Positions 1 to 7,884 of a DNA stretch of 64,000 nt are shown piece after piece (positions within the stretch are counted from its first letter, which is position 1; the number at the start of each line of letters is the position of its first letter). Where the stretch lies: positions 102,032 to 166,031 of the forward strand of contig NZ_JACOPX010000017.1 in NCBI RefSeq assembly GCF_015461835.1, read 5' to 3'. The DNA comes from Pseudomonas neuropathica. Its GTDB lineage: Bacteria; Pseudomonadota; Gammaproteobacteria; Pseudomonadales; Pseudomonadaceae. Below the pieces are notes generated by a model. The model searched no databases. It worked only from the letters and a program-made list of their open reading frames with translations, and had not been told where the DNA came from. Made by a program: the position numbers and the translations under genes.

Positions 1-1
1 C

Positions 2-940
2 GGGCGCTTCGCCAATCCGTTCATGTCCACCGACATGCTCTATTCCAACGACTTGAACTTCGACGGCGTGGCGGCGATTTTCGACCACAAACTCAATCGC
101 GATTGGGGCGTGTTCGGCACCGTCGGCGCGTTCCCGGTGGATTACACCAACGACACCGCCAGCAGCAACGGCTTCGACAAGGAAGAGAGCGACAACAAGT
201 GGCTGTACGGTGCGCAGATCGGCGCCAAGTGGGCGATCAACAGCAACAACCGTTTGAAAGGCGCACTGGCGTACTACCGCTTCGACGACATTCAAGGCCA
301 GCGTTCCAGCCCTTGCGAACCGTGGGCCGGCGCGCCAGGTTGCGACAGCGATGGCAGTCGCGCAGCGTTCATGCAAAAGGGCAACAGCGTGTTCCTGCTG
401 CGCGACATCACGCCGAACCCGCTCAACCCGACGACCACGCCGCAGCCTCAGTTTGTTGGCCTTGCTTCGGAATTCAATCTGCTCGATCTGAACGTGGTGT
501 GGGATGCCGACCTGCCAGAAGATTTCAAACTGCGCAGCCAGGGCAACTACATCCACAACCTCGCGTACGACGAAGGCGACATGCGCAAGCGTTCGGCCGG
601 GCAGATCGTCAACAACCTCGACAGCAACGGCGACATCGAAAGCGGCGCCAACGCGTGGATGGTGCAATTCACCCTCGGCAGCGCCCTTGACCTGAAAAAG
701 CAGGGCGACTGGAACATGTTCGCTGGCTACAAATACATCCAGCCGGATGCCTTGCCTGATGGCTTCAACGACTCGTCGTTCCACCTCGGCGGCACCAACG
801 CCAAGGGTTATTTCATCGGCGGCAACTACGGACTGGCGAAGAACGTTTACGCCACCGGTCGCTGGATGAGCACCGAAGCGGTGTACGGCGCGCCGTTCGA
901 CATCGACGTCTTGCAGCTTGAGATCAACACGCGCTTCTAA
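2..940 (+). CDS. Putative outer-membrane porin, 3'-terminal part
   Basis: The frame is open from base 2 and has no start in the window, so this is the C-terminal part (about 312 residues) of a longer gene. The sequence alternates short beta-strand-like stretches with Asn/Asp/Gly-rich turns and ends in Phe (ending N-T-R-F), as expected for BAM-assembled outer-membrane barrels. It resembles the 'putative porin' group of proteobacteria. The substrate cannot be inferred. The coiled-coil, YbjN and PPIase genes follow closely on the same strand, so it is probably the first gene seen of a transcription unit that begins upstream. The porin assignment rests on overall character, not on a catalytic motif. 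Confidence 0.75.
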   Translation, partial: GRFANPFMSTDMLYSNDLNFDGVAAIFDHKLNRDWGVFGTVGAFPVDYTNDTASSNGFDKEESDNKWLYGAQIGAKWAINSNNRLKGALAYYRFDDIQGQRSSPCEPWAGAPGCDSDGSRAAFMQKGNSVFLLRDITPNPLNPTTTPQPQFVGLASEFNLLDLNVVWDADLPEDFKLRSQGNYIHNLAYDEGDMRKRSAGQIVNNLDSNGDIESGANAWMVQFTLGSALDLKKQGDWNMFAGYKYIQPDALPDGFNDSSFHLGGTNAKGYFIGGNYGLAKNVYATGRWMSTEAVYGAPFDIDVLQLEINTRF

Positions 941-957
941 GGCGCCGGGAGAGGGTG

Positions 958-1587
958 ATGAAAATCCGCTTTTTATGGCTGGGGCTCGGCATGTTGATTG
1001 CCACCGGGGCGAATGCCGAAGGCATGGAAGAACGCCTGCGCACGCAATTGCGCAGCACCACGCAACAGTTGCAGGCCCTGCAAAGTCAGCAGGCCCAGGC
1101 CAGCGCCGCGCAACTGGCGGCGCAAAGCGAAGCCAAGGCTGCGCAGGCGCAAATCAAGCAATTGAGCGCTGAACTGGCCAAGGCCAAAGGCCTCGCCGAG
1201 CAATTGGCCGGGCAGCAACAGAGCCTGCACAGCCAGGCGCAGGCGCAAGTGGCGGCCAGCGCCGAGCAGACCGGCAAGTTCAAAAAGGCCTATGACGAGT
1301 TGCTGGTGCTGGCCCGTGCCAAAGAAGCAGAACGGTCTAAGCTTCAAGCGCAATTGGCTGAACGTGACACACAAGTGCAGCAATGTTCAGTCAAGAATCA
1401 GCAGATGTACGGCGTCGCCAAGCAGATCCTCACTGCCTACGAAAACATCGACGTGGCCGAGGTGATGAAGATCCGCCAGCCCTTCGCGGGCAGTGCCCGG
1501 GTCAAGTTCGATGAACTGGCCCAGGGGTTTGGCGACGACCTCTACAAGACTCAATTCGACGCGCCGCAAGCTGCGCTCACGCACTGA
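958..1587 (+). CDS. Exported coiled-coil protein of unknown function
   Basis: A 209-residue protein. The first about 20 residues form a signal peptide ending near A-N-A. Residues about 25-145 are a long Gln/Ala/Lys/Glu-rich heptad coiled coil, followed by a short globular C-terminus with two Cys-free helices. The ATG at 958 was chosen over the GTG at 955 because GGAG lies 6 bases upstream of the ATG. It starts 17 bases after the porin stop. Relatives in pseudomonads are sometimes annotated 'DNA repair protein' because of SMC-like coiled coils; with a signal peptide that label is misleading. A periplasmic scaffold or chaperone-like role beside the porin is inference. Confidence 0.7.
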   Translation: MKIRFLWLGLGMLIATGANAEGMEERLRTQLRSTTQQLQALQSQQAQASAAQLAAQSEAKAAQAQIKQLSAELAKAKGLAEQLAGQQQSLHSQAQAQVAASAEQTGKFKKAYDELLVLARAKEAERSKLQAQLAERDTQVQQCSVKNQQMYGVAKQILTAYENIDVAEVMKIRQPFAGSARVKFDELAQGFGDDLYKTQFDAPQAALTH

Positions 1588-1604
1588 CAAACAAGGAAGA
1601 AACA

Positions 1605-2075
1605 ATGACTCAATTGATCAGCCACGTATCGCCAAAATCCCTGACCGAAGTCCTGCAAGCCGCCGGTTATCGCGTCAACGAAACCGAGCAGAACGGCATC
1701 GTCCAGTTGCTCAGCGCCAGTCAGGGTATCGGCTACGCGGTGCGTTTTGGTAATCCGGCGGTGGAGCAGGGTAGCTACGTCGATTTCACTTTCAGCTGTG
1801 CGCTGCGGGTGCAGGGTGAGTTGCCACAGGGTGTGGCCGAGCAGTGGAACGCCAGCCGTCGTTTTGCGCGGTTGTCGTTGCAGGGCGAGTTTCTGGTGAT
1901 GGAAATGGATGTGGTCGTGGCGGCGGGCGTGAGCAACGATCACCTGCGCGGCAACCTGGAATTGTGGGATCGCCTGTTGCAGGAATTTATCGTTTATCTG
2001 CGTGACTTCACTCAGGCAGCGCAAGCATCCACTTCTAAAGCGGCTGTCGCCGAGCAAGAGGAAGTCGCGCTGTGA
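1605..2075 (+). CDS. YbjN-domain protein
   Basis: 156 residues, with no signal peptide or membrane segment. The N-terminal half (about residues 5-130) fits the YbjN / type III secretion chaperone-like fold: a helix 'SLTEVLQAAGYRV', then an antiparallel sheet and a helix containing 'WNASRRFARL', a pattern typical of YbjN proteins. The start is supported by AAGGAAGA just upstream. The last four bases overlap the start of the following PPIase gene, so the two are likely translationally coupled. YbjN proteins are poorly understood; they are thought to be small cytoplasmic modulators. The C-terminal tail is Ala/Ser-rich and probably disordered. Confidence 0.75.
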   Translation: MTQLISHVSPKSLTEVLQAAGYRVNETEQNGIVQLLSASQGIGYAVRFGNPAVEQGSYVDFTFSCALRVQGELPQGVAEQWNASRRFARLSLQGEFLVMEMDVVVAAGVSNDHLRGNLELWDRLLQEFIVYLRDFTQAAQASTSKAAVAEQEEVAL

Positions 2076-3019
2076 AAAAGCCTGCCATGGTGATCAGCGC
2101 CGCAGCGGTGGCGTTGTTGGTGGTGGCCGTGGCGCTGGTGGTGCGGCCGGGCAGTGACCCGGTCGCCGCCCAGCAATCGTCGTCCGTGACGGCGGTTGCA
2201 ACGGGGCCGGCGGTGGCGCGGTTGGGTAATCAGCAGGTAACCCCTGCGGAACTACAGACGTTGCTGGCGACGGTGCCAGCGGAAACCCGCGAACAACTGC
2301 GCGGCAATCGTGAGGCGCTGGAGCGCTGGATTCGCACGCGTCTGGCCGAGAAAGCGGTGCTCGAGCAGGCCGATGCGCAGGGCTGGGCGCAGCGTCCCGA
2401 GGTTGCGCGGCAGACCCGGGCGGCGACTGAGCAGATCGTCTTCCGTGATTACTTGCGTTCGGTCAGCCAGGTGCCGGCGGATTACCCGAGTGCCGCTGAA
2501 CTGCAGCAGGCTTATGACGCGGGCAAAGCCAACTGGCAGACCCCGGCGTTGTATCGGGTCAGTCAGATTTTCCTCGGCGTAAATGATCCGCAGAATCTTG
2601 AATCGGTGCGCAAGCAGGCGCTTGAATTGAGCAAAAAAGCGCAGGCGACGCCGGCAGAATTTGCTGCACTGGCGACACAATATTCGCAGGATCGCGTCAC
2701 CGCTGAACGTGGTGGCGATACCGGTCTGCAACCGTTGCAGCAACTGGTGCCGGAAGTGCGTGGTGCAGTGGCGCGACTCAAGGTTGGCGCGGTTTCTGAT
2801 CCCGTCCAGAGCGCCGCCGGGTTCCACGTGATCAAACTCACCGAGCAACAACCGGCGCGTCTGGCGACCCTCGACGAACTGCGCGATCAACTGACCCAGG
2901 CCCTGCGTGCGCAACGCCAGGAACAAATCGCCCAGGCGTATCTTGACGGCATGCTCACCACCGCGACGCTGAGCATCGACGGCGCTGAACTCAACAAAGT
3001 CCTCGAGGAAAAACGCTGA
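2072..3019 (+). CDS. Parvulin-type peptidyl-prolyl isomerase (PpiC/SurA-like), exported
   Basis: 315 residues starting at a GTG that overlaps the YbjN stop (GTGA). Residues 4-25 form a hydrophobic signal or anchor segment, followed by a low-complexity Ala/Ser/Val linker. Residues about 50-140 are a SurA-like helical region. Residues about 155-265 are a rotamase domain with the family signatures 'YRVSQIFLGV', 'FAALATQYSQD', 'GGDTG' and 'GFHVIKLTEQQPA'. It probably acts in the periplasm on outer-membrane protein clients; the porin three genes upstream is an obvious candidate, by inference. An AAGAGGAAG ribosome-binding site supports the start. A perfect REP inverted repeat follows the gene. Confidence 0.85.
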   Translation: MKKPAMVISAAAVALLVVAVALVVRPGSDPVAAQQSSSVTAVATGPAVARLGNQQVTPAELQTLLATVPAETREQLRGNREALERWIRTRLAEKAVLEQADAQGWAQRPEVARQTRAATEQIVFRDYLRSVSQVPADYPSAAELQQAYDAGKANWQTPALYRVSQIFLGVNDPQNLESVRKQALELSKKAQATPAEFAALATQYSQDRVTAERGGDTGLQPLQQLVPEVRGAVARLKVGAVSDPVQSAAGFHVIKLTEQQPARLATLDELRDQLTQALRAQRQEQIAQAYLDGMLTTATLSIDGAELNKVLEEKR

Positions 3020-3040
3020 TCCCAGTTTCACCACAAATCC

Positions 3041-3133
3041 CCTGTAGGAGTGAGCCTGCTCGCGATAGCGGTGTGTCAGGTTAAGAAATGTCCACTGACA
3101 CACCGCTATCGCGAGCAGGCTCACTCCTACAGG
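3041..3133. repeat. REP doublet (GTAGGAGTGAGCC type)
   Basis: Two 39-base arms, 3041-3079 and 3095-3133, are perfect inverted copies separated by 15 bases. Each arm begins CCTGTAGGAG and contains the core GCCTGCTCGCGA. This is the most frequent REP family of the window. It lies between a stop and a start, where it may also act as transcription attenuator. Confidence 0.9.
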
Positions 3134-3176
3134 GAACTGCGTTAAGACAACTACAAAGATCGACAGGGAGTCATCG

Positions 3177-4157
3177 ATGTCATTCACCGAACCCGCAGGA
3201 CGACAGGGCAACCACGATTACCACTGGCCGCACGACCACAGCGAACCGTGGCTCGCACACGCCGCGACGATTGACGCCGACGTCGCCCAATACTTCCTCG
3301 TCAGCGCCCGCTGCGGCTGCTTCATGCAAGCCGCGCGCAGCCTCAACGTGCGCTCGACCTTGCTGCGCAAACAACTGGCCCAGCTCGAACAAGAACTGCA
3401 ACACACCCTGTTCAGCTTTCAGGGCAGCGCCCTAAGCCTCACCCGCGAAGGTCAACAGTTACAGGCCAAACTGATAGCGCTGGCCAACGAACGCAAACTG
3501 CCGGTGATCGAGCAACCATTGATCCGCCTCGCCGTCGCCGAATCGATCCTCCACGACATCCTCGGCCGCGACCTGATTGCACTGCTGCGGCGCAACGCCA
3601 GCGTGCGCCTGGAAATCATCGCGCTGGACAGCGAACTGTCGCTGCGTGCGGTCAGCGCCGACATCGTCCTCTGGCTCGCCCACGGCGAAACCCCACACCC
3701 CGGCCCGACCTTCGCCACCAGCGACCCGCAAGCGCTGGCGCGCCTTGACTACCTGCCACACATCGCCAAACGCTACTCCCGCGTCACCGCCCGCCCGGAC
3801 ACCCCCGACGACCTCGCCGACTTCATGCTCGTGCAATGGCAGCATGATCGACAGATCGACAGCTTTCGTCCGTGGAATGAGTTGGTTGAACAGCGGTTGG
3901 CCGGGGTGGTGCAGATGCAGTCTTATGAATTGATGCTGGAGATGATCCGTTGCAGCGCGTGCATAGGGTTGTTGCCGGCGTACATGAGCCGGTTTGATCG
4001 TGGTCTGATCGCACTGCCGGGGTTGTTCGAGGAACCCATGCAATTGCAGGCTTGGCTGGCGGTGAACGCCGAGTCACAGAATGTGGCCGAAGTGCTGACC
4101 CTCACGGACCTCATTCATCACACTTTCTCCGAGCGCCACGAATGGTTTCAGTCCTGA
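3177..4157 (+). CDS. LysR-type transcriptional regulator with extended N-terminus
   Basis: 326 residues. A winged helix-turn-helix of the LysR type occupies about residues 36-95 ('GCFMQAARSLNVRSTLLRKQLAQLE', here in pieces, followed by 'LTREGQQL'). A periplasmic-binding-protein-like effector domain follows from about 115 to 315. The first 34 residues (His/Asp-rich, with H-D-Y-H-W) precede the usual LysR start and are unusual. The start at 3177 is supported by GGGAG at 3166-3170; no better internal start is seen. The target genes are unknown. No divergent partner gene is present, since REP sequences lie upstream and the next gene converges. Confidence 0.8.
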   Translation: MSFTEPAGRQGNHDYHWPHDHSEPWLAHAATIDADVAQYFLVSARCGCFMQAARSLNVRSTLLRKQLAQLEQELQHTLFSFQGSALSLTREGQQLQAKLIALANERKLPVIEQPLIRLAVAESILHDILGRDLIALLRRNASVRLEIIALDSELSLRAVSADIVLWLAHGETPHPGPTFATSDPQALARLDYLPHIAKRYSRVTARPDTPDDLADFMLVQWQHDRQIDSFRPWNELVEQRLAGVVQMQSYELMLEMIRCSACIGLLPAYMSRFDRGLIALPGLFEEPMQLQAWLAVNAESQNVAEVLTLTDLIHHTFSERHEWFQS

Positions 4158-4517
4158 CGCATTTTCCTGTGGGAGCGAGCGTGCTCGCGAAAGCGGTCTG
4201 GCCACCGGTATTGATATCAACTGATCCGCCGCCATCGCTGGCAAGCCAGCTCGCACAGGGATTTGTAATGAGTCCGGATTTTGTGAGCACCCTGGAAAAC
4301 TGTAGGAGCTAACCTGCTAGCGAAACCGCCCGATCAACCGCTGCGAAACCTGAATGAAAGGGCGCAAGGTAGAATTCTCAGATCCAGCCTCAAACCCGCA
4401 ACGGGATCCGCCGTCCAGTACCTTCTCATGCAGGTCTCTTCAAATATTCCAGCTTGTTGATTTTGTTCACGAAAAATCGGAGATCTCTCAGGGGGCGTCT
4501 TCGTCCAGCCAGCGTTT
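4158..4517. repeat. Intergenic region with degenerate REP remnants
   Basis: No gene is supported in this 360-base gap between convergent genes. Around 4169-4260 there is a diverged REP pair (CTGTGGGAGCGAGC...GCAAGCCAGCTCGCACAGG). A half-copy (CTGTAGGAGC...CTGCTAGCG) lies at 4301-4322. The rest, 4330-4517, has no recognisable feature. Confidence 0.55.
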
Positions 4518-5276
4518 TCAGTCGGGGACGGTAATAATGCAAGTGCCCAAAGTTGACGGCGAAACGCAACCGCCCCACATCGACCCATCCAGGAGATACC
4601 ATATGATTTGTCTTGTCGTAACACCATCGCATCCAGCAGGGTTAGGCTCGAATCCCGCATAAAAATTATGAATATCCTCGTATCCGTCATAATCGTCTAT
4701 TGTGTTTGATGCGCGGAAGAACGGGTTAAATCCGGGGTTTGTTTTTGCCCATGCCAGGGCCTGTGCATGGGTCATCTGCGTTTTATTCCAAAGCACCCTG
4801 CGTCTCGGGTTGTCGACTGTAATATCGATCACCTTGGTTTGACCCACTGAATCCTGAACCGTGATCGTGGCAGTACCTGTGAGGAGTCCTCTGATGTCGC
4901 CATTACCATTGACCGTTGCAATTTCAGGCCTGGATGATGTGTAGGTGATAGGGGGTGTACCACCTGTAGCTTTTCTGACCGTCCGGGATAGAGAAGGTAT
5001 TGCGCCGGTCGGTGTCCACGGTAATCCGGTGCCAGCGATCGACAGTGTTATCCAATATAATTTGATCGGGGAGACGTCCACTACGAGTTCGGGAACCCCG
5101 GTCAGTGATCTTGCTTCCGATTCTGCGCCCGAGCCGTTGGCTCTGGTATCGCCTATGACAACGGCTTTTTCTGATGTGGCTTCTAGCTGGCGAACTTCGA
5201 TACCGTTGGGCAAAACTTTGGTCGACGTTAGCGTTAGTGCGACGGCAGATGTTTGCGGCTCATTGTTAGTCGTCAT
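4518..5276 (-). CDS. Ig-like (BIG2-type) domain protein with unknown C-terminal domain
   Basis: 252 residues. The ATG at 5276 was chosen because AGGAG lies 7 bases upstream; an open extension to 5315 has no ribosome-binding site. Residues about 60-155 form a bacterial Ig-like domain ('ITYTSSRPEIATVNGNGDI' and 'LTGTATITVQD' are BIG2 signatures). Residues about 160-252 hold a distinct domain with 'MTHAQALAWAKTNPGFNPFF' and several Trp/Tyr residues and Cys that I do not recognise. No signal peptide is visible, which is odd for an Ig-type protein; export may be unconventional or the protein may be part of a larger assembly. It is less GC-rich in places than its neighbours, consistent with accessory DNA. 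Confidence 0.65.
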   Translation of the reverse strand: MTTNNEPQTSAVALTLTSTKVLPNGIEVRQLEATSEKAVVIGDTRANGSGAESEARSLTGVPELVVDVSPIKLYWITLSIAGTGLPWTPTGAIPSLSRTVRKATGGTPPITYTSSRPEIATVNGNGDIRGLLTGTATITVQDSVGQTKVIDITVDNPRRRVLWNKTQMTHAQALAWAKTNPGFNPFFRASNTIDDYDGYEDIHNFYAGFEPNPAGCDGVTTRQIIWYLLDGSMWGGCVSPSTLGTCIITVPD

Positions 5277-5334
5277 GTTCAAGCTCCTGCATTGTGTTTG
5301 GACAGGAACAATCAAAGCGCTTTAAAAGGATTTG

Positions 5335-5360
5335 CGCACCTGTCAGATCTGACAGGTGCG
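5335..5360. promoter_or_regulatory. 26-bp perfect palindrome upstream of the Ig-like gene
   Basis: The 26 bases 5335-5360 read identically on both strands, with half-site CGCACCTGTCAGA. It lies about 60 bases upstream of the start of the minus-strand Ig-like gene and 180 bases upstream of the GNAT gene on the other strand. With no loop at all it resembles an operator for a dimeric regulator more than a terminator. There is no T-run on either side. Confidence 0.5.
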
Positions 5361-5539
5361 GGCCGAAATCCGACGGATGGTAAGGGAGTGAGGCGGTCAC
5401 ATGTTCTTGTCATTTAATGAGCCGGCGACTGAAAAATCGCTCTCGCAAGCGTGTTCACTCCTGCCATTTTCGCTCTCGCCAGACGGGTTGCGTGCGGTTT
5501 AGAGTGGTCAGCCAAACATCGATCCAGGAAGGATCCGCC

Positions 5540-6058
5540 ATGCCCGATCACAACGCCGCCATTCACATCGAACGCTTCAGCGAATCGCACCTCGAGGCTG
5601 TCACTGCGCTCTACAACGAACGGGCTGTCACCCGGCAGGTGTTGCAGATGCCGTTTCAGTCCGTCGACGTCTGGCGCCAACGGCTGCTGGCGGAAAATGA
5701 ACGGGTGTTGAAGCTGGTCGCGCTGCATCAGGGCCAGGTCATCGGCCATCTGGGGCTGGAAAACTATTCGCGGGTTCGTCGCAGCCACGCCGGCAGCATC
5801 GGCATGGGGGTCGCGGTCGCGTGGCAGGGCAAAGGCGTGGGGTCGAAGCTGTTGGCGGCGGCGCTGGACGTCGCCGACAACTGGATGAATCTGCACCGCG
5901 TCGAACTCTCGGTGTATGCCGATAACGAAGCGGCCATCGCGCTCTACCGCAAATTCGGTTTCGAGGACGAAGGCCTGTTTCGTGATTACGCCGTGCGCGA
6001 CGGGCAATGGGTCGACACCCTGAGCATGGCCCGTCTGCGCAATCGCCCGAAACCCTGA
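5540..6058 (+). CDS. GNAT-family N-acetyltransferase
   Basis: 172 residues. The ATG at 5540 follows CAGGAAGGA; the open frame continues upstream but the sequence there is not GNAT-like. The acetyl-CoA binding motif A is 'GMGVAVAWQGKGVGSKLL' with the pyrophosphate loop Q-G-K-G-V-G (about residues 93-100). Motif B is 'VELSVYADNEAAIALYRKFGF', typical of RimI/PhnO-like enzymes. The substrate is unknown. The gene converges on the racemase gene with only one base between the stop codons. Confidence 0.85.
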   Translation: MPDHNAAIHIERFSESHLEAVTALYNERAVTRQVLQMPFQSVDVWRQRLLAENERVLKLVALHQGQVIGHLGLENYSRVRRSHAGSIGMGVAVAWQGKGVGSKLLAAALDVADNWMNLHRVELSVYADNEAAIALYRKFGFEDEGLFRDYAVRDGQWVDTLSMARLRNRPKP

Positions 6059-6059
6059 C

Positions 6060-6752
6060 TCAGTCGCCCAATGCGAACGCCACCGCCGACTGAGCATGCA
6101 GTTCGGTGGTGTCGAGCAGGGGCAGGGCGCTGTGTTCGGGTTTGATCAACATGCCGATTTCCGTGCAGCCGAGAATGATCGCCTGCGCGCCGCGTGCGGT
6201 GAGGGATTCGATCACCCGCTGATAGATTTTTCGCGACTGATCGCTGATCACGCCGACACAGAGTTCGTCGTAGATGATCCGGTGCACGTCCTTGCGCTCG
6301 GCTTCGTCCGGCACCAATACCGTCAAACCCTGGGCAATCAAACGTTGCTTGAGAAAGTCCTGTTCCATCGTGAATGCCGTGCCGAGCAGGCCGACGGTGC
6401 GGGCATCAATGTCCAGAGCCGCCTGAGCGGCCGGTTCGGCAATGTGCAGAAACGGAATGCTGATCGCTGCCTGTATCTGTTCGGCGACCTTGTGCATGGT
6501 GTTGGTACACAGCACGACGCATTCGGCGCCACCGGCTTCGAGCCTGCGCGCGGCGTCCACCAGAATCGCTGCGGCATCGTCCCAGCGCCCGGCGTGTTGG
6601 GCCTGCTCGACGGGGCCGAAGTCGACGCTGTGCATCAGCAACTGCGCCGAGCGCAGCGGGCCGAGACGGTCACGGACTTGCTGATTGATGAGTCGATAGT
6701 ATTCGGCGCTGGATTCCCAGCTCATGCCGCCGATCAGGCCGATGGTGCGCAT
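6060..6752 (-). CDS. Aspartate/glutamate racemase family protein
   Basis: 230 residues, the usual length for the family. The two catalytic cysteines of cofactor-independent amino-acid racemases are present in 'VVLCTNTMHK' (about residue 82) and 'ILGCTEIGML' (about residue 195). The N-terminal 'IGLIGGMSWESSAEYY' is the signature of the YgeA/RacD-type aspartate racemases. It probably interconverts L- and D-aspartate (or a related amino acid) in the cytoplasm. The exact substrate preference cannot be read from sequence. It has no obvious operon partner. Confidence 0.88.
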   Translation of the reverse strand: MRTIGLIGGMSWESSAEYYRLINQQVRDRLGPLRSAQLLMHSVDFGPVEQAQHAGRWDDAAAILVDAARRLEAGGAECVVLCTNTMHKVAEQIQAAISIPFLHIAEPAAQAALDIDARTVGLLGTAFTMEQDFLKQRLIAQGLTVLVPDEAERKDVHRIIYDELCVGVISDQSRKIYQRVIESLTARGAQAIILGCTEIGMLIKPEHSALPLLDTTELHAQSAVAFALGD

Positions 6753-6965
6753 TGGATGTCCTCAGGCAAATGACAATGTCGAGTGTTCAGGTCTGCCCGG
6801 AGTTTCCTTTTGTTCAGGCGTCGATGCCAGCAACTAATGACTGTACTGCTGATCTTTCACGCAAGTGTCATGGTGCTTCATCGGGCCTGGTGCAGGTTAA
6901 ACGTACGCCGGGGCTGGTATCTGCCACTATCGACCTTTGCAGGTCCTTTTCCGAGGAACACCGCT

Positions 6966-7457
6966 ATGGACGACGTACAACAACTGGGCGAGATGCTTCG
7001 TCATTACGCCGAGAGCGAAGCGCACAAGAAGCAACTGTTCGAGACGCAATCGGCCGCTTGGGCCACGAGAATTACCGCGCTGTTCGGGGAGATTCAGCAA
7101 TGGCTGGAACCCGTGCAGGCGCCGAATCTGCTGGAGGTGAGTCGCGAGGCCTATGTCGCGTTCGGGCCGAGCACACCGGTGGAGACCTCGACCTTCAAGA
7201 CCGAGAAGCTGAGCATTGTGATTGCCGGCAAACCGGTGGAGTTCGTGCCGGATGTGATGGGCAGTGGCGGGCAGATTTCATTGGCGGTGATGGGGCTGAC
7301 GGCGGCGCGTTATGGCAGCATTTCGCTGGTCGGATTGTCGGACGGCACGTGGCAGTGGCGCAAGACCAATGGTTTGAAGGATCCGGATACGTTTGCCTTC
7401 GACGCCAATTTCCTTGCCCAGCAGTTGCAGAGTCTGATTCCTCGCGATCGTAGTTAA
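6966..7457 (+). CDS. Conserved hypothetical cytoplasmic protein
   Basis: 163 residues from the ATG at 6966, preceded by GAGGAA at 6953-6958. The open frame reaches back to 6783 but that stretch is Arg/Cys/Leu-rich and uncharacteristic. Residues 1-60 are predicted helical (Q/E/A-rich). Residues 75-150 look like a beta-rich domain ('LSIVIAGKPVEFVPD', 'SISLVGLSDGTWQWR'). No signal peptide, membrane segment or known motif was recognised, and I cannot assign a function. It stands alone between the racemase gene, which is divergent, and a dispersed repeat. Confidence 0.6.
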   Translation: MDDVQQLGEMLRHYAESEAHKKQLFETQSAAWATRITALFGEIQQWLEPVQAPNLLEVSREAYVAFGPSTPVETSTFKTEKLSIVIAGKPVEFVPDVMGSGGQISLAVMGLTAARYGSISLVGLSDGTWQWRKTNGLKDPDTFAFDANFLAQQLQSLIPRDRS

Positions 7458-7470
7458 GATCAAGAGCTAC

Positions 7471-7629
7471 CCCCTCACCCCAGCCCTCTCCCCCAAGGGG
7501 GCGAGGGGGAAAGGGAGCAGACCGAGTGTTGTTCAAAACCTGAGTTCGACTCGATATTTCAGATCGGCGTAACTCGAACAAACCACTCGGTCAGTCCCCT
7601 CTCCCTCTGGGAGAGGGCTAGGGTGAGGG
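7471..7629. repeat. Dispersed CCCTCACCC-bounded element, copy 1
   Basis: Starts CCCCTCACCCCAGCCCTCTC and ends with the inverted sequence GGGAGAGGGCTAGGGTGAGGG, giving long terminal inverted repeats around a 90-base core that contains GTTCGACTCGATATTTCAG and CACTCGGTCAG. Related copies are at 13024-13201 and 49718-50074. It has no coding capacity. Confidence 0.8.
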
Positions 7630-7647
7630 CAGCCCGACAGATACCCC

Positions 7648-7866
7648 TCACATATCAAGATTCATCCACCCCGGCTTCGCCACCTCCGGCGCCACTGTTT
7701 TCACGGCTTTCCCCGTGGCCTGCTCCACCCGCCGAGCCACCTCGGGGTCATCGGCAAACGGCACCATGCTCGCCTCATCCAGACTGTCCGCCGTCTCCCG
7801 CCGCAAGCAGTACTCCACCGCCAGCCACAGAAACACCACGCCCAGCACATCAAAGAAAATCTCCAT
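7648..7866 (-). CDS. Small membrane protein paired with orphan ccoN (CcoQ-like position)
   Basis: 72 residues from ATG 7866; a GTG one codon upstream is equally close to the GGGAG site, so the start is uncertain by one codon. One N-terminal membrane segment ('FFDVLGVVFLWLAVEYCL') is followed by a charged, probably cytoplasmic tail. It starts 18 bases after the ccoN stop. In P. aeruginosa a small protein gene (PA4134) sits in the same place beside ccoN4. By size, topology and position it could do for this oxidase what CcoQ does for ordinary cbb3 oxidases, but I see no decisive sequence match to CcoQ. Confidence 0.65.
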   Translation of the reverse strand: MEIFFDVLGVVFLWLAVEYCLRRETADSLDEASMVPFADDPEVARRVEQATGKAVKTVAPEVAKPGWMNLDM

Positions 7867-7884
7867 CACGTTGGGCTCCCTGCC

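Noticed and set aside
5417..5539. N-terminal extension of the GNAT gene
   Set aside because: Arg/Cys-rich leader without family similarity; the start at 5540 has a GGAAGGA ribosome-binding site.
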